From: Halomonas sp. THAF5a | GTDB lineage: Bacteria; Pseudomonadota; Gammaproteobacteria; Pseudomonadales; Halomonadaceae | NCBI RefSeq assembly: GCF_009363755.1 | Contig: NZ_CP045417.1 | Span: 1,054,001 to 1,118,000 of the forward strand | Length of the DNA: 64,000 bases | Direction: 5' to 3' | Translations under genes and position numbers: made by a program | Notes under the pieces: model-generated | Databases searched by the model: none | Seen by the model: the letters and a program-made list of their open reading frames with translations, nothing else | Told to the model about the DNA's origin: nothing | Shown here: positions 23,789-33,236 of the stretch, piece by piece | Layout of the letters: every line of letters starts with the position of its first letter | Position numbering within the stretch: position 1 is the stretch's first letter

Positions 23789-24814
23789 ATGTACTCGCTT
23801 GCCCGTTCGCTGCTGTTTCGTCTCGATGCCGAGACCGCCCACGGCATGGCGCTCTCCGCCCTGGACCTGGCCGGCCGCGCGGGCCTGGCCTCGCGCCTGG
23901 GCGGGGGGCGGGTCGAGGACCCGGTCGAGGTGATGGGGCTGCGCTTTCCCAATCGCGTGGGCCTGGCCGCCGGGCTCGACAAGAACGCCGACCACCTCGA
24001 TGCCCTGGGCGCGCTGGGCTTTGGCTTCGTCGAGGTGGGCACCGTGACGCCGAGGCCCCAGGACGGCAACCCGAAGCCGCGGCTGTTCCGGCTGCCCGAG
24101 GCCGGCGCCATCATCAACCGCATGGGCTTCAACAACGCCGGTGTCGACCACCTGGTGGCCCGGGTCAGGGCGAGCCGCTACGACGGCGTGATCGGCATCA
24201 ACATCGGCAAGAACCTGACCACGCCGGTGGAGCAGGCGGTGGATGACTACCTGGCCTGCCTCGGCAAGGTGCATGCCCACGCCCACTACATCGCGGTGAA
24301 CATCTCCTCGCCCAACACCCCCGGGCTTCGCAACCTGCAGTTCGGCGAGCACCTCGATGCGCTGCTCGGGGCCCTGCGCGAGGAGGGGCGCCGGCTCGAT
24401 CGCCAGAGCGGTCGGCGCGTGCCCCTGGCGGTCAAGATCGCCCCGGACATGAGCGCCGACGAGGTCGGGCTGGTGGCCGGGGCGCTCCAGGCCAACGCCA
24501 TCGACGCGGTGATCGCCACCAACACCACGATCTCCCGCGAGGCGGTGGCGGGGCTCGAGCATGCCGACGAGCAGGGCGGGCTCTCCGGGCGACCGGTGCT
24601 CGAGCCCTCCAACGCGGTGATCCGCGAGCTGCGCCGTCGGCTGCCCGACATGCCGATCATCGGCGTGGGCGGCATCGACAGCGGCGAGGCGGCGCTTTGC
24701 AAGATGGCTGCCGGTGCCGACCTGGTGCAGCTCTACTCGGGCTTCATCTATCGCGGCCCGGCGCTGGTGGGCGAGTGCGCCCGGGCGCTCCGGGACCGCG
24801 CGGGCCAGGCCTGA
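23789..24814 (+). CDS. pyrD: Dihydroorotate dehydrogenase (quinone), class 2
   Basis: Membrane-associated FMN enzyme of pyrimidine synthesis that reduces quinone. It has 341 residues from the ATG at 23789 (CAGGAG 6 bases before). Class 2 features are present: the N-terminal amphipathic extension [85 protein letters not shown] with the catalytic serine, and the FMN phosphate segment [13 protein letters not shown]. The upstream open frame to 23654 is not part of the protein. Confidence 0.96.
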   Translation: MYSLARSLLFRLDAETAHGMALSALDLAGRAGLASRLGGGRVEDPVEVMGLRFPNRVGLAAGLDKNADHLDALGALGFGFVEVGTVTPRPQDGNPKPRLFRLPEAGAIINRMGFNNAGVDHLVARVRASRYDGVIGINIGKNLTTPVEQAVDDYLACLGKVHAHAHYIAVNISSPNTPGLRNLQFGEHLDALLGALREEGRRLDRQSGRRVPLAVKIAPDMSADEVGLVAGALQANAIDAVIATNTTISREAVAGLEHADEQGGLSGRPVLEPSNAVIRELRRRLPDMPIIGVGGIDSGEAALCKMAAGADLVQLYSGFIYRGPALVGECARALRDRAGQA

Positions 24815-24846
24815 GGGGCGGGTGGCATGGGCGGCACCCGCGCACG

Positions 24847-24875
24847 AAAAAGCCCATGGCAGGGCCATGGGCTTG
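24847..24875. terminator. Terminator after pyrD, facing rmf
   Basis: AAGCCCATGG and CCATGGGCTT pair over a CAGGG loop, preceded by AAA on the plus strand. On the minus strand the stem is followed by TTT, so it may chiefly end rmf transcription. Confidence 0.65.
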
Positions 24876-24926
24876 AGGGGTTCGTCGTCATCGCCGACGA
24901 AGGGTTGTTGACCCGGGGAGTCGGGG

Positions 24927-25133
24927 TCACACCACCATGGGGTTCTTGTGAATGCCTGAGACACCCGTCATGCCGGACCATTGATCCCCACGACCTTCAC
25001 GCCAACCGCTCATCCAGTATTCGCGTAGATTGATATCCTGGCTGGGACACTCATCGCGGGAACGACCCGAGAGACCCGCCTTGTACCCATGAACATAGGC
25101 ACGCTGGAAGCGATCACGTTTCTGTCGTTTCAT
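24927..25133 (-). CDS. rmf: Ribosome modulation factor
   Basis: Small basic protein that dimerises 70S ribosomes into inactive 100S particles in stationary phase. It has 68 residues against 55 in E. coli. The opening MKRQKRDRFQRAYVHGYKAG, the GRSRDECP segment and SGWREGRGD match Rmf. The extra C-terminal residues (SGIHKNPMVV) are beyond the usual end. A perfect 16-bp palindrome lies 35 bases before the start codon in its leader. Confidence 0.93.
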   Translation of the reverse strand: MKRQKRDRFQRAYVHGYKAGLSGRSRDECPSQDINLREYWMSGWREGRGDQWSGMTGVSGIHKNPMVV

Positions 25134-25500
25134 TGGACTACCTCTTGATGAAGGTACCGACGAGAACCCGGTCTCGAGACCGGATTCGTGTTGCTCGGGA
25201 GACGTGAATCAGGGCGCGACCAGCGGGCTAGTTCATGCACGGTGATGCTCATGTTCATCGAAGATCCTTTTCTGCGAAAACATGTCGTGCTGAAGCCACG
25301 CTGTGAAGGTTGAGACACCGTGCGAACACGGCAGCGCCAAGACACGCTACCCGATGACAGGAACGCATGCGTCATTCAGTAGCTACTCAGTCATTGATAG
25401 CCCAGGATGACGACGATTGTCGACTGATGATTTGTAACAAGGCGTTCACCTTTATCGTTACGCCACCATGCCGGCCCGACGCCGCGCCGACGGATATGCC
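25134..25500. other. Intergenic region between rmf and rlmKL
   Basis: About 370 bases without a convincing gene; an 81-codon minus-strand frame here has no recognisable content. The region is richer in A and T than its neighbours and must carry the divergent promoters of rmf and rlmKL. I see no pair of -35/-10 boxes that I would commit to. It contains the 16-bp palindrome at 25168-25183. Confidence 0.6.
25168..25183. promoter_or_regulatory. Perfect 16-bp palindrome in the rmf leader
   Basis: CCGGTCTCGAGACCGG is a perfect palindrome, centred about 42 bases upstream of the rmf ATG (minus strand). It could be a protein operator or an RNA hairpin near the ribosome-binding region. No T-tract follows on the minus strand, so it does not look like a terminator. 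Confidence 0.5.
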
Positions 25501-27744
25501 ATGACCGAACCGCAAGCTTCACACTCCCTCCGCTTCCTGGCGACCTGCCCCAAGGGCATCGAGCTGCTGCTGGCCGACGAGCTGTCGGCGCTCGGCGCCA
25601 CCCCCGGCAAGACCACGGTGGCCGGGGTGTTCTTCCAGGCTAGCCTCGAGACGGCCTACCGCGCCTGCCTCTGGTCGCGCCTGGCCAACCGGGTGGTGCT
25701 CTGCCTGGCCCGGGAGGAGGGCATCGAGACCCCCGAGGCGCTGCGCGCCGCCGCCGCGGCCATCGACTGGCGCGACCACCTCGCCCCCGGGAAGACCCTG
25801 GCGGTGGACTTCCACGGCCGCGCCGAGGCGATCCGGCACACCCGCTTCGGCGCCCAGACCGTCAAGGACGGGGTGGTGGATCGCCTCCACGCCGAGGGGC
25901 GGCCGCGGCCCGATATCGACACCCGCCGTCCCGACCTGCGCCTCTACGCGCACCTGCACCGGGGCCGGATGACCCTGGGCGTCGACCTCTCCGGCGACAG
26001 CCTGCACCGCCGCGGCTACCGGCGCGACGTCGGTCATGCCCCGCTCAAGGAGAACCTGGCCGCCGCCCTGCTGGTGCGCGCCGGCTGGCCGGCGCTGGCC
26101 CGGGAGGGTGCGCCGCTGGTCGACCCGCTGTGCGGCGCCGGCACGCTGCTGATCGAGGCCGCCCTGATGGCCGCCGACATCGCTCCGGGGCTCGCCCGGG
26201 AGCGCTTCGGCTTCCACGGCTGGGCCGGCCACGACGAGGGCTGCTGGCGCGAGCTCAGGCGCGAGGCCGAGGCCCGGGCGAGCATCGGGCGCAAGCGCTG
26301 CCGCTCGCGGCTCTTCGGCTTCGACGAAAGCCCCCCCGCGCTGGCGGCGGCCAAGGCCAACGCCATGCGCGCCGGCGTGCCGGCGCTGATCGAGCTGACG
26401 GGCGCCGCCCTGACCGGGCTTGCGCGCCCCGAGGGGCTGCCCGAGTCGCCCACGGGACTGGTGATGACCAACCCGCCCTACGGCGAGCGCCTGGGCGAGC
26501 TGCCGCAGCTGGTGTCGCTCTACGCCCAGCTCGGCGAGCGGGCCAGGGCGGCCTTCCCCGGCTGGCGACTGGCGGTGTTCACCGCCAATCCGGACCTGGG
26601 GCATCGCATCGGGCTGCGCGCCCACAAGCACTACTCGCTGAAGAACGGGCCCCTGGACGCCCGGCTCCTGCTGATGGCGGTTCCCGAGCGGGGCGAGGGC
26701 GACGCCGGGGCGCGTGGCGAAGGGGCAGGCTCGGGCGCGCCGGCCGCCGCCGAGGCCCCCCCGGCACGCTCCGAGGGCGCGCAGATGTTCGCCAATCGCC
26801 TGGAGAAGAACCGCAAGCGGTTGAAGAAGTGGCTCAAGAAGAGCGGCGAGAGCTGCTACCGGCTCTATGACGCCGACATGCCCGAGTACGCCCTGGCCAT
26901 CGATGTCTACGGGGATCGCGTGCACGTCCAGGAGTACGCGCCGCCCCGCTCCGTGGATGCCGCCCAGGCCCAGAAGCGCCTCTTCGAGGCGCTGGGCGTG
27001 GTTCCCGAGGTGCTCGGCATCGACCCGGGCCGCATCGTGATCAAGCGGCGCGAGCGCCAGAGCGGCAAGGAGCAGTACCGCAAGCAGGCGGCCAGCGGCG
27101 AGCGCTTCGAGGTGCGCGAGGGAAGGGCGCGGCTGTGGGTCAACCTGCGCGACTACCTCGATACCGGCCTGTTCCTCGACCACCGGCCCGTGCGGCGCAT
27201 GCTCGGCGAGATGGCCGTCGGCAAGCGCTTCCTCAACCTCTTCTGCTATACCGCCACGGCCACCGTGCAGGCGGCCCTGGGGCCACAGCAGGAGGGCGCC
27301 GAGCCGGGCGGCGCCAGCGACAGCATCAGCGTCGATCTCTCCAACACCTACCTGGAGTGGGCGCGGGACAATTTCGCCCTTAACCGGCTCGACCCGAGCC
27401 GCCACCGGGTGGTGCGCGACGACTGCCTGCGCTGGCTCGAGACGGCCGGCGGCGAATTCGACCTGATCTTCATGGACCCGCCGACCTTCTCGAACTCGAA
27501 GAAGATGACCGACACCCTGGACGTGCAGCGCGACCACGGCCGGCTGGTGCGCCTGGCCATGGCGCGCCTGGCGCCCGGCGGTACCCTGGTGTTCTCCAAC
27601 AACCAGCGTCGCTTCAGGCTCGATGCGGATCTCGCCGAGCAGTATCGGGTCGAGGAGATCTCGGCGAAGACCTTCGATCCGGATTTCTCTCGTAACCCGG
27701 ACCTGCACCACTGCTTCTTGATCCGTCACCGGGAGGACGCATGA
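25501..27744 (+). CDS. rlmKL: Bifunctional 23S rRNA methyltransferase RlmKL (m2G2445 / m7G2069)
   Basis: Fused enzyme that methylates 23S rRNA G2445 (N-terminal half, RlmL) and G2069 (C-terminal half, RlmK). It has about 747 residues from the ATG at 25501; an in-frame ATG at 25468 is also possible and neither has a strong ribosome site. The N-terminal half carries a THUMP-like domain (FLATCPKGIELLLADEL), then DPLCGAGTLLIEAALMAADIAPG and the catalytic TNPPYGER. After an Ala/Gly-rich linker near residue 400, the C-terminal half shows FLNLFCYTATATVQAAL and the FMDPPTFSNSKKM motif. The glutaredoxin-like gene overlaps its stop codon. Confidence 0.95.
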   Translation: MTEPQASHSLRFLATCPKGIELLLADELSALGATPGKTTVAGVFFQASLETAYRACLWSRLANRVVLCLAREEGIETPEALRAAAAAIDWRDHLAPGKTLAVDFHGRAEAIRHTRFGAQTVKDGVVDRLHAEGRPRPDIDTRRPDLRLYAHLHRGRMTLGVDLSGDSLHRRGYRRDVGHAPLKENLAAALLVRAGWPALAREGAPLVDPLCGAGTLLIEAALMAADIAPGLARERFGFHGWAGHDEGCWRELRREAEARASIGRKRCRSRLFGFDESPPALAAAKANAMRAGVPALIELTGAALTGLARPEGLPESPTGLVMTNPPYGERLGELPQLVSLYAQLGERARAAFPGWRLAVFTANPDLGHRIGLRAHKHYSLKNGPLDARLLLMAVPERGEGDAGARGEGAGSGAPAAAEAPPARSEGAQMFANRLEKNRKRLKKWLKKSGESCYRLYDADMPEYALAIDVYGDRVHVQEYAPPRSVDAAQAQKRLFEALGVVPEVLGIDPGRIVIKRRERQSGKEQYRKQAASGERFEVREGRARLWVNLRDYLDTGLFLDHRPVRRMLGEMAVGKRFLNLFCYTATATVQAALGPQQEGAEPGGASDSISVDLSNTYLEWARDNFALNRLDPSRHRVVRDDCLRWLETAGGEFDLIFMDPPTFSNSKKMTDTLDVQRDHGRLVRLAMARLAPGGTLVFSNNQRRFRLDADLAEQYRVEEISAKTFDPDFSRNPDLHHCFLIRHREDA

Positions 27745-28112
27745 TTCGCCTCAAGCTCTACACCACCCTGGGGTGTCATCTCTGCGAGCAGCTCGAGGCG
27801 CTGCTCGCGATGCTCTGCGCCGTGCCGTATCGGCTCGAGCGGGTCGAGATCAGCGACGATGACGCCCTGGTCGAGCGCTACGGGGTGCGTATCCCGGTGC
27901 TGGTGGACGAGGCGGGGGAGGAGCTGGATCGCGGCATGGCGCCCGAGCGCCTGGCCGCCTGGCTGGCGGCGCGGGGCTGGCGGGACGAGGCGGCCTGGCA
28001 GGCGCTCGAGCGTCGGCTGAACGGCGAGGCGATGCCCGAGGCGGCGACGAGAACGGCGCCGGAAGAGACGAAGGGGGCGACCCTGCGCGGCGGGCGGCGC
28101 TACCTGGGTTAG
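27741..28112 (+). CDS. Glutaredoxin-family (DUF836-type) protein
   Basis: A 123-residue thioredoxin-fold protein whose ATG overlaps the rlmKL stop (ATGA), so the two are translationally coupled. The opening LKLYTTLGCHLCEQLE contains a CxxC (GCHLC) active site. VRIPVLVD supplies the cis-proline, and the domain ends near residue 75. The remaining C-terminal tail (about residues 85-123) is charged and probably disordered. Its partner is unknown; placement after rlmKL is common in gammaproteobacteria. Confidence 0.8.
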   Translation: MIRLKLYTTLGCHLCEQLEALLAMLCAVPYRLERVEISDDDALVERYGVRIPVLVDEAGEELDRGMAPERLAAWLAARGWRDEAAWQALERRLNGEAMPEAATRTAPEETKGATLRGGRRYLG

Positions 28113-28155
28113 GCGCGGCCGCTGCGGTCGGCGGCCAGGGGCTGGGCGGGCGCGC

Positions 28156-28437
28156 CTAGAGCGAGTCCAGCAGCGAGAGCTGGCTGACGGCGTCGCGCCC
28201 CTCGGCGCTCTCGGCCTCCACCTCCAGCACCTTGTGGAAGCCCCGGGAGCTGAGGATGGTGGCCTCGTCGGCCAGCCACATCATCGCCTGCCCGTGGTCG
28301 TCGGCCAGGCGGTGCTTCAGGCCGCCGAACTGGGTGCCGATCTGGCCCCAGGCGCGGCTGAAGATCCAGTCGCCGAACATGTCCTGATGGACATGCACCA
28401 GCACATAGTCATGGTCGGTTTCCCAGCGGACGATCAC
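28156..28437 (-). CDS. Small WGR-domain-like protein
   Basis: A 93-residue protein starting at a GTG (28437) with GGGAG a few bases before it. The central SRAWGQIGTQFGGLKHRL segment resembles the WGR motif (R-x-WGRIG-x-x-G) found in PARP-associated and MolR proteins, here with WGQ in place of WGR. The upstream VRWETDHDYVLVHVHQDMFGDW is the expected first strand pair. It lies divergent to pdxB with its own start region overlapping the pdxB leader. The function is unknown; nucleic-acid binding is a family-level guess. Confidence 0.6.
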   Translation of the reverse strand: MIVRWETDHDYVLVHVHQDMFGDWIFSRAWGQIGTQFGGLKHRLADDHGQAMMWLADEATILSSRGFHKVLEVEAESAEGRDAVSQLSLLDSL

Positions 28438-28554
28438 GGCGGCTCCCGAGGTGGCGGGTCGCGCGTTCGGCGCGGCCCGGTTGTCGTATGGCGATATTGT
28501 AAGGGCTTGGGCACACTGAACAAGTCGCAGCGCCGTGGAAGTCAGGAGTCCCCC

Positions 28555-29727
28555 ATGAAAATCGTCGTCGATGCCAATGTTCCCGCCGCCGAGGCCTGCT
28601 TCGGCGCCCTGGGCGAGGTGGTCCGCGTGCCGGGGCGCGAGATCGTCCCGGCGACGCTCGCCGCGGCCGATGCCCTGGTGGTGCGCTCCATCACCCGGGT
28701 CGATGCGGCCCTGATCGGCGAGGCGAGGCGCGCGGGCTCGCCGCTGCGTTTCGTCGGCACCTGTACCATCGGCACCGACCACGTCGACCGCCGTGCCCTG
28801 GCGGATCACGACATCGCCTTCGAGAGCGCCCCCGGCTGCAACGCCGAGGCGGTAGTGGACTACGTGCTGGCAAGCCTTGCAACCCTGGCCGAGCGCCAGG
28901 ATTTTCGACTCCTCGAGCGCCGCGTCGGCATCGTCGGCGTGGGCAACGTCGGCGGGCGCCTGCTGTCGCGGCTCACCGCCATGGGCGTCGACTGCCTGGC
29001 CTGCGACCCGCCTAGGGTGGAAGCAGGGAGCGTCGAGTCGGAGGGCCTGGCCGGCTTCCACGACCTGGATACCCTGATCGACGAGTGTGACGTGCTCTGC
29101 CTGCATACGCCGCTGGTCAGTGACGGCCCCCACGCCACCCATCACCTGCTGGATGCCCAGCGTATCGCCGCCCTGGCGCCGGGCACGCTGCTGCTCAATG
29201 CCGGGCGCGGCGACTGCGTGGACGGCCGGGCCCTGCGACAGCGCCTGGCGGGGCAGGGCGATATCACGGCGGTGCTCGACGTCTGGGAGCAGGAGCCCGC
29301 CATCGACGCCGCCCTGGCCGATCTCGCCGAGATCGCCACGCCGCACATCGCCGGCTACAGCCTGGACGGCAAGCTGCGCGGCACCCACCACATCTACCGC
29401 GCCCTGGCCCATCACGTCGGCCTGCCGGCGCGCCTGAGCCTTGACGACCTGGCCCCGCCACCGCCGGTGACGCGGCTCGCACTCGAGGGAGGCCTCTCGC
29501 CCGAGGAGGCGCTGCGGCTCTGCCTGCGCGCCGTCTACGACCCGCGCCGCGACCACGACAGCCTGCATCGCGAGGCGCGCCGCCAGGGCATGGCCAAGGG
29601 CTTCGACGGCTGCCGGGCCCGCTATCCGCTGCGCCGGGAGGCGTCCTCCCTCGAGATCGCCCTGGGCGAGGGCGCGCGGGAATTCGAGCCGCTGCTGGCG
29701 GGGGCGGGGTTTCGGGTGGAGAGTTAG
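28555..29727 (+). CDS. pdxB: Erythronate-4-phosphate dehydrogenase
   Basis: Second step of deoxyxylulose-5-phosphate-dependent pyridoxal phosphate synthesis. It has 390 residues from the ATG at 28555, preceded by CAGGAG. It shows the N-terminal IVVDANVPAAEACFG, the CTIGTDHVD segment, the NAD-binding GIVGVGNVGGRL, the LLNAGRGDCVDG block and the HIAGYSLDGKLRGT catalytic histidine region. The C-terminal PdxB-specific dimerisation domain continues to the end. All expected residues are intact. Confidence 0.95.
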   Translation: MKIVVDANVPAAEACFGALGEVVRVPGREIVPATLAAADALVVRSITRVDAALIGEARRAGSPLRFVGTCTIGTDHVDRRALADHDIAFESAPGCNAEAVVDYVLASLATLAERQDFRLLERRVGIVGVGNVGGRLLSRLTAMGVDCLACDPPRVEAGSVESEGLAGFHDLDTLIDECDVLCLHTPLVSDGPHATHHLLDAQRIAALAPGTLLLNAGRGDCVDGRALRQRLAGQGDITAVLDVWEQEPAIDAALADLAEIATPHIAGYSLDGKLRGTHHIYRALAHHVGLPARLSLDDLAPPPPVTRLALEGGLSPEEALRLCLRAVYDPRRDHDSLHREARRQGMAKGFDGCRARYPLRREASSLEIALGEGAREFEPLLAGAGFRVES

Positions 29728-29774
29728 CGCCGAGCCGGCCGGTGACGGGCGGCGGGTAACGAGGCACAAACGAA

Positions 29775-29806
29775 AAACCCCACCGGGCTGGCTCCCTGGT
29801 GGGGTG
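29775..29806. terminator. Terminator between pdxB and htpX
   Basis: AACCCCACCGGG pairs with CCCTGGTGGGGT over a CTGGCT loop, with a single bulge. A-rich CGAAAA precedes it, so it should work best for htpX on the minus strand. Confidence 0.6.
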
Positions 29807-29854
29807 TCGTGCTCCCTGCGGGTTGTCACTCGAGCCTGAGGCCCGCTTGGCCGC

Positions 29855-30760
29855 TTACTGCCGGTAGGCGGCTTCCTTGAGGGCGCGGATACGATCGTCC
29901 AGCGGCGGGTGGCTGGCGAACAGCCGCTCCATCAGCGAGCGGGTCTGGCCCTTGGTGATGGCCATGGCGCGCAGGGTGTCGGGCATCTGGTCGGGCATCT
30001 CGGTCTCGGCCTTGAGCCGTGCCAGGGCGTTGATCATGGCGCCGCTGCCGGCCAGCTGAGCGCCGGCGCTGTCGGCCCGGTACTCCCGGAAGCGCGAGAA
30101 CCAGGCGACGATGGCCGAGGCGATCAGGCCGAAGACGACCTCGGCGACCATCACCACCGCGAAGTAGCCCATGAAGCCGAGACCACCCTCGCCGTCGCTG
30201 CGGCTCTTGAGGAAGCCGTCGATCAGGTGGGCGACCACCCGCGCGAAGAACATCACGAAGGTGTTGAGCACCCCCTGCACCAGCGCCAGGGTCACCATGT
30301 CGCCATTGGCCACGTGGCCGATCTCGTGGGCCAGCACCGCGCGCACCTCCTCGGGGCGCATGCGGTTGAGCAGGCCGGCGGAGACCGCCACCAGGGCGTC
30401 GTCCTTGTTCCAGCCGGTGGCGAAGGCGTTGGACTGCTGGGCCGGGAAGATGCCGACCTCGGGCATCTTGATGCCGGCGTCCCGGGCGAGCTCGCCCACC
30501 GTGTCGATGAGCCACTGCTCGGTGCTGTTGGAGGGCTGCTCGATGATCACCGTGCCGGTGCTGCGCTTGGCCATCCACTTGGAGATGAACAGCGAGACCA
30601 GCGAGCCGGCCATGCCGAAGATGAAGCAGAAGATCAGCAGGGCATTGAAGTTCATGCCCTGGGCGGTCAGGTAGCTCTCCACGCCCAGCAGGCGCAGGGT
30701 GATGCTGGCCACCAGGATCACCGCCAGGTTGGTGCCCAGGAACAGCAGGATTCTCATCAT
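29855..30760 (-). CDS. htpX: Protease HtpX (membrane M48 metallopeptidase)
   Basis: Zinc-dependent inner-membrane protease for quality control of membrane proteins, overlapping in role with FtsH. It has 301 residues. Two N-terminal membrane segments (residues 3-25 and 38-60) precede the zinc site HEIGH at residues 145-149 ([13 protein letters not shown]). Two further membrane segments follow, and the third zinc ligand glutamate lies in [11 protein letters not shown]. Either of the two adjacent ATG codons at 30760 and 30757 could start translation. Confidence 0.95.
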   Translation of the reverse strand: MMRILLFLGTNLAVILVASITLRLLGVESYLTAQGMNFNALLIFCFIFGMAGSLVSLFISKWMAKRSTGTVIIEQPSNSTEQWLIDTVGELARDAGIKMPEVGIFPAQQSNAFATGWNKDDALVAVSAGLLNRMRPEEVRAVLAHEIGHVANGDMVTLALVQGVLNTFVMFFARVVAHLIDGFLKSRSDGEGGLGFMGYFAVVMVAEVVFGLIASAIVAWFSRFREYRADSAGAQLAGSGAMINALARLKAETEMPDQMPDTLRAMAITKGQTRSLMERLFASHPPLDDRIRALKEAAYRQ

Positions 30761-30876
30761 TGCCGGAATTCTCCAGTCGTCGGTAGGAGGGGGGCCGCGG
30801 TCGCGGCCTGGACAAGCTGTTGCTTAGATACGGGCTGGCCCGCCGGGTTTCAAGCGGCGGGCTAGTATCGCCTCGG

Positions 30877-32106
30877 CTACTGGCGATAGCGCGACAGGAA
30901 GCGCGCGAAACGGTCCAGGGCATCCTCCAGCTGGTCGGCCCAGGGCAGGGTGACGATGCGCACGTGATCGGGCTCGGGCCAGTTGAAGGCCGTGCCCTGG
31001 ACCAGCAGGATCTTCTCCTGCAGCAGCAGGTCGAGCACCAGCTGCTGGTCGTCCTGGATGTTGAACACCTTGGGGTCGAGCCTCGGGAAGGCGTAGAGCG
31101 CCCCCTTGGGCCGGGTGCAGCTGACCCCGGGAATCGCATTGAGCTTCTCGACGGTGATGTCGCGCTGGGCGAGCAGGCGCCCGCCGGGCAGGATCAGGTC
31201 GTTGATCGACTGGTAGCCGCCGAGCGCCGTCTGGATGGCATGCTGCGCCGGCACGTTGGCGCACAGGCGCATCGAGGCCAGCATGGTCAGCCCCTGGATG
31301 AAGTCGGCGGCGCGCTGCTTGGCGATGTTGCCCGAGAGGATCATCCAGCCGCTGCGAAAGCCGGCGCAGCGGTAGCTCTTGGAGAGCCCGTTCATGGTCA
31401 CCACCAGCTGGTCGTCGCCGGCCAGTGCCCCGGTGGAGACGTGCTCGACCCCATCGTAGAGGATCTTGTCGTAGATCTCGTCGGAGAACACCACCAGGTC
31501 GTGCTCCCGGGCGATCTCGAGGAGTTCGCGTACCACCGCCGGCGGGTAGACGGCGCCGGTGGGGTTGTTGGGGTTGATGATCACGATGGCCCGGGTGTGG
31601 GCGGTCACCTTGGCGCGGATATCGTCCATGTCCGGCGCCCAGTCGGCCTGCTCGTCGCACCGGTAGTGCACGGCGTGGCCGCCCGAGAGATTGGCGGCGG
31701 CGGTCCACAGCGGGTAGTCCGGGGCCGGGATCAGCACCTCGTCGCCGTCGTTGAGCAGCGACTGTAGCGCCATCACGATCAGTTCCGAGACGCCGTTGCC
31801 GATGTAGATGTCCTCGATGCCGACCCCGGGAATGGCCTTGCGCTGGCACTCCTGCATGATCGCCTTGCGCGCCGAGTAGAGCCCCTTGGAATCGCAGTAG
31901 CCCTGGGCGGTGGGAAGGTTGCGCATCACGTCCTGGAGGATCTCCTCCGGTGCCTCGAAGCCGAACGGCGCGGGGTTGCCGATGTTCAGCTTGAGGATGC
32001 GCTGGCCTTCCTCCTCCAGCCGCTTGGCGTGCTCGAGCACCGGGCCGCGGATGTCGTAGCAGACGTTCTCGAGCTTGTGCGATTTCCTGATCGGGGGGGT
32101 ATCCAT
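30877..32106 (-). CDS. alaA: Alanine transaminase AlaA-type aminotransferase
   Basis: PLP-dependent class I/II aminotransferase of the AlaA (YfbQ) group that makes alanine from pyruvate and glutamate. It has 409 residues from the ATG at 32106; the frame is open much further upstream but that portion is the shadow of the GTPase gene. Visible elements are the N-terminal DIRGPVLEHAKRLEEEGQ, NIGNPAPFGFEAPEE, YSARKAIM, NPNNPTGAVY, FSDEIYDKILYDG and the PLP lysine in LSKSYRCAGFRSGW. The Shine-Dalgarno is weak (GGAT). Assignment as AlaA is by overall similarity; substrate is inferred. Confidence 0.88.
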   Translation of the reverse strand: MDTPPIRKSHKLENVCYDIRGPVLEHAKRLEEEGQRILKLNIGNPAPFGFEAPEEILQDVMRNLPTAQGYCDSKGLYSARKAIMQECQRKAIPGVGIEDIYIGNGVSELIVMALQSLLNDGDEVLIPAPDYPLWTAAANLSGGHAVHYRCDEQADWAPDMDDIRAKVTAHTRAIVIINPNNPTGAVYPPAVVRELLEIAREHDLVVFSDEIYDKILYDGVEHVSTGALAGDDQLVVTMNGLSKSYRCAGFRSGWMILSGNIAKQRAADFIQGLTMLASMRLCANVPAQHAIQTALGGYQSINDLILPGGRLLAQRDITVEKLNAIPGVSCTRPKGALYAFPRLDPKVFNIQDDQQLVLDLLLQEKILLVQGTAFNWPEPDHVRIVTLPWADQLEDALDRFARFLSRYRQ

Positions 32107-32177
32107 GGGCGCTGAATCCAGTGATGTCCGTGTGCCGCCTCTGGCGGGCGGTCGTTGTTCGTCGGCGTCGCCTGCGA

Positions 32178-33146
32178 TTATGCGGGTTCGGCCTCGTCGC
32201 CACCATCCTCGCGGGGTGCTTCCTCCGGCTCCGGCTCGGGCGGGATGTCCGCCGGGGTCTCCAGGGTCAGGCGGCCGAGCTTGCCGTCGCGCAGCTCGTG
32301 GAGCAGTACCTCGGCGCCGCGGTGCAGGTCGACCTCGCCGCCGGCGCGCAGGCCGCCGCGCTTTGACGCGATCTCGCTGAGGATGGCATGGCCGTCGTAG
32401 CCGCACAGGGCCAGCAGGTCGACTCGCTCGGGGCCGTCGGCCTCCACCTGGTCGGCGTCGGGGTGCGCCGTATAGGCCGGCAGCGACTTGAGCTTGTAGC
32501 GCGCGCTGAGCGCCTCGGGATAGCGGCGGGCCAGCTCGGCGGCGGCGACCACGGCGACGTCGACGTAGTCGATGGCGGTGTCGCGGATGGCGCCGCTCGC
32601 CGCCAGGCGGTGGGCGCTCGCCTGATCCTCGATCTTCGGCCACAGCACCCCGGGGGTATCGATCAGCGCTACCCGGCCGCCGATGCGCACCTTCTGCTGG
32701 CGCTTGGTGACGGCAGGCTCGTTGCCGGTCTTGGCGATGGTGCGCCCGGCCAGGCCGTTGATCAGCGTCGACTTGCCGACGTTGGGGATGCCCATGACCA
32801 TCACCCGCACGTCGCGGTCGGCGCGCACCTGGCCGGCCAGCTCGTGGCACAGCTTGGGGATGCGCTTGAGCTCGCGGGCCTGGGTGGTGGTCACGGCCAG
32901 GGCCCGGGTGTCGGCCTGGGCGTCGAAGAAGGCCGTCCACTCGCGGGTGCGCTCGGGGTCGGCCAGGTCGGCGCGCGAGAGGATCTTGAGTACCGGCTTG
33001 TGGCGCGTCAGCTCGGCGAGCATGGGGTTGGCGCTGGAGTAGGGCAGACGGGCGTCGAGCACCTCGATCACCACGTCGATCTCCGGCAGCGCCTCGAGGA
33101 TCTGCCGGCGCGCCTTGTTCATGTGTCCCGGAAACCAGCCGAGCAT
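32178..33146 (-). CDS. ylqF: Ribosome-biogenesis GTPase, YlqF/RbgA type
   Basis: Circularly permuted GTPase related to RbgA, which matures the large ribosomal subunit. It has 322 residues from the ATG at 33146, which follows GGAG by about 7 bases; the longer frame to 33191 is unlikely. Motif order is G4-G1-G3 as expected for the family: LSRADLAD (G4) comes first, then GIPNVGKST (G1) and DTPG (G3). The opening WFPGHMNKARRQI is diagnostic. The last 25 residues are a Pro/Glu-rich tail. msrB lies upstream and alaA downstream on the same strand. Confidence 0.9.
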   Translation of the reverse strand: MLGWFPGHMNKARRQILEALPEIDVVIEVLDARLPYSSANPMLAELTRHKPVLKILSRADLADPERTREWTAFFDAQADTRALAVTTTQARELKRIPKLCHELAGQVRADRDVRVMVMGIPNVGKSTLINGLAGRTIAKTGNEPAVTKRQQKVRIGGRVALIDTPGVLWPKIEDQASAHRLAASGAIRDTAIDYVDVAVVAAAELARRYPEALSARYKLKSLPAYTAHPDADQVEADGPERVDLLALCGYDGHAILSEIASKRGGLRAGGEVDLHRGAEVLLHELRDGKLGRLTLETPADIPPEPEPEEAPREDGGDEAEPA

Positions 33147-33236
33147 CGAGCCTCTCCTGCGTGAGCGTGAATAAAAACGGCCGCCCATCATAGCAGATGG
33201 ACGGCCGTCGCCGAGCGGGGCGCTCGAGGGGCTGGG

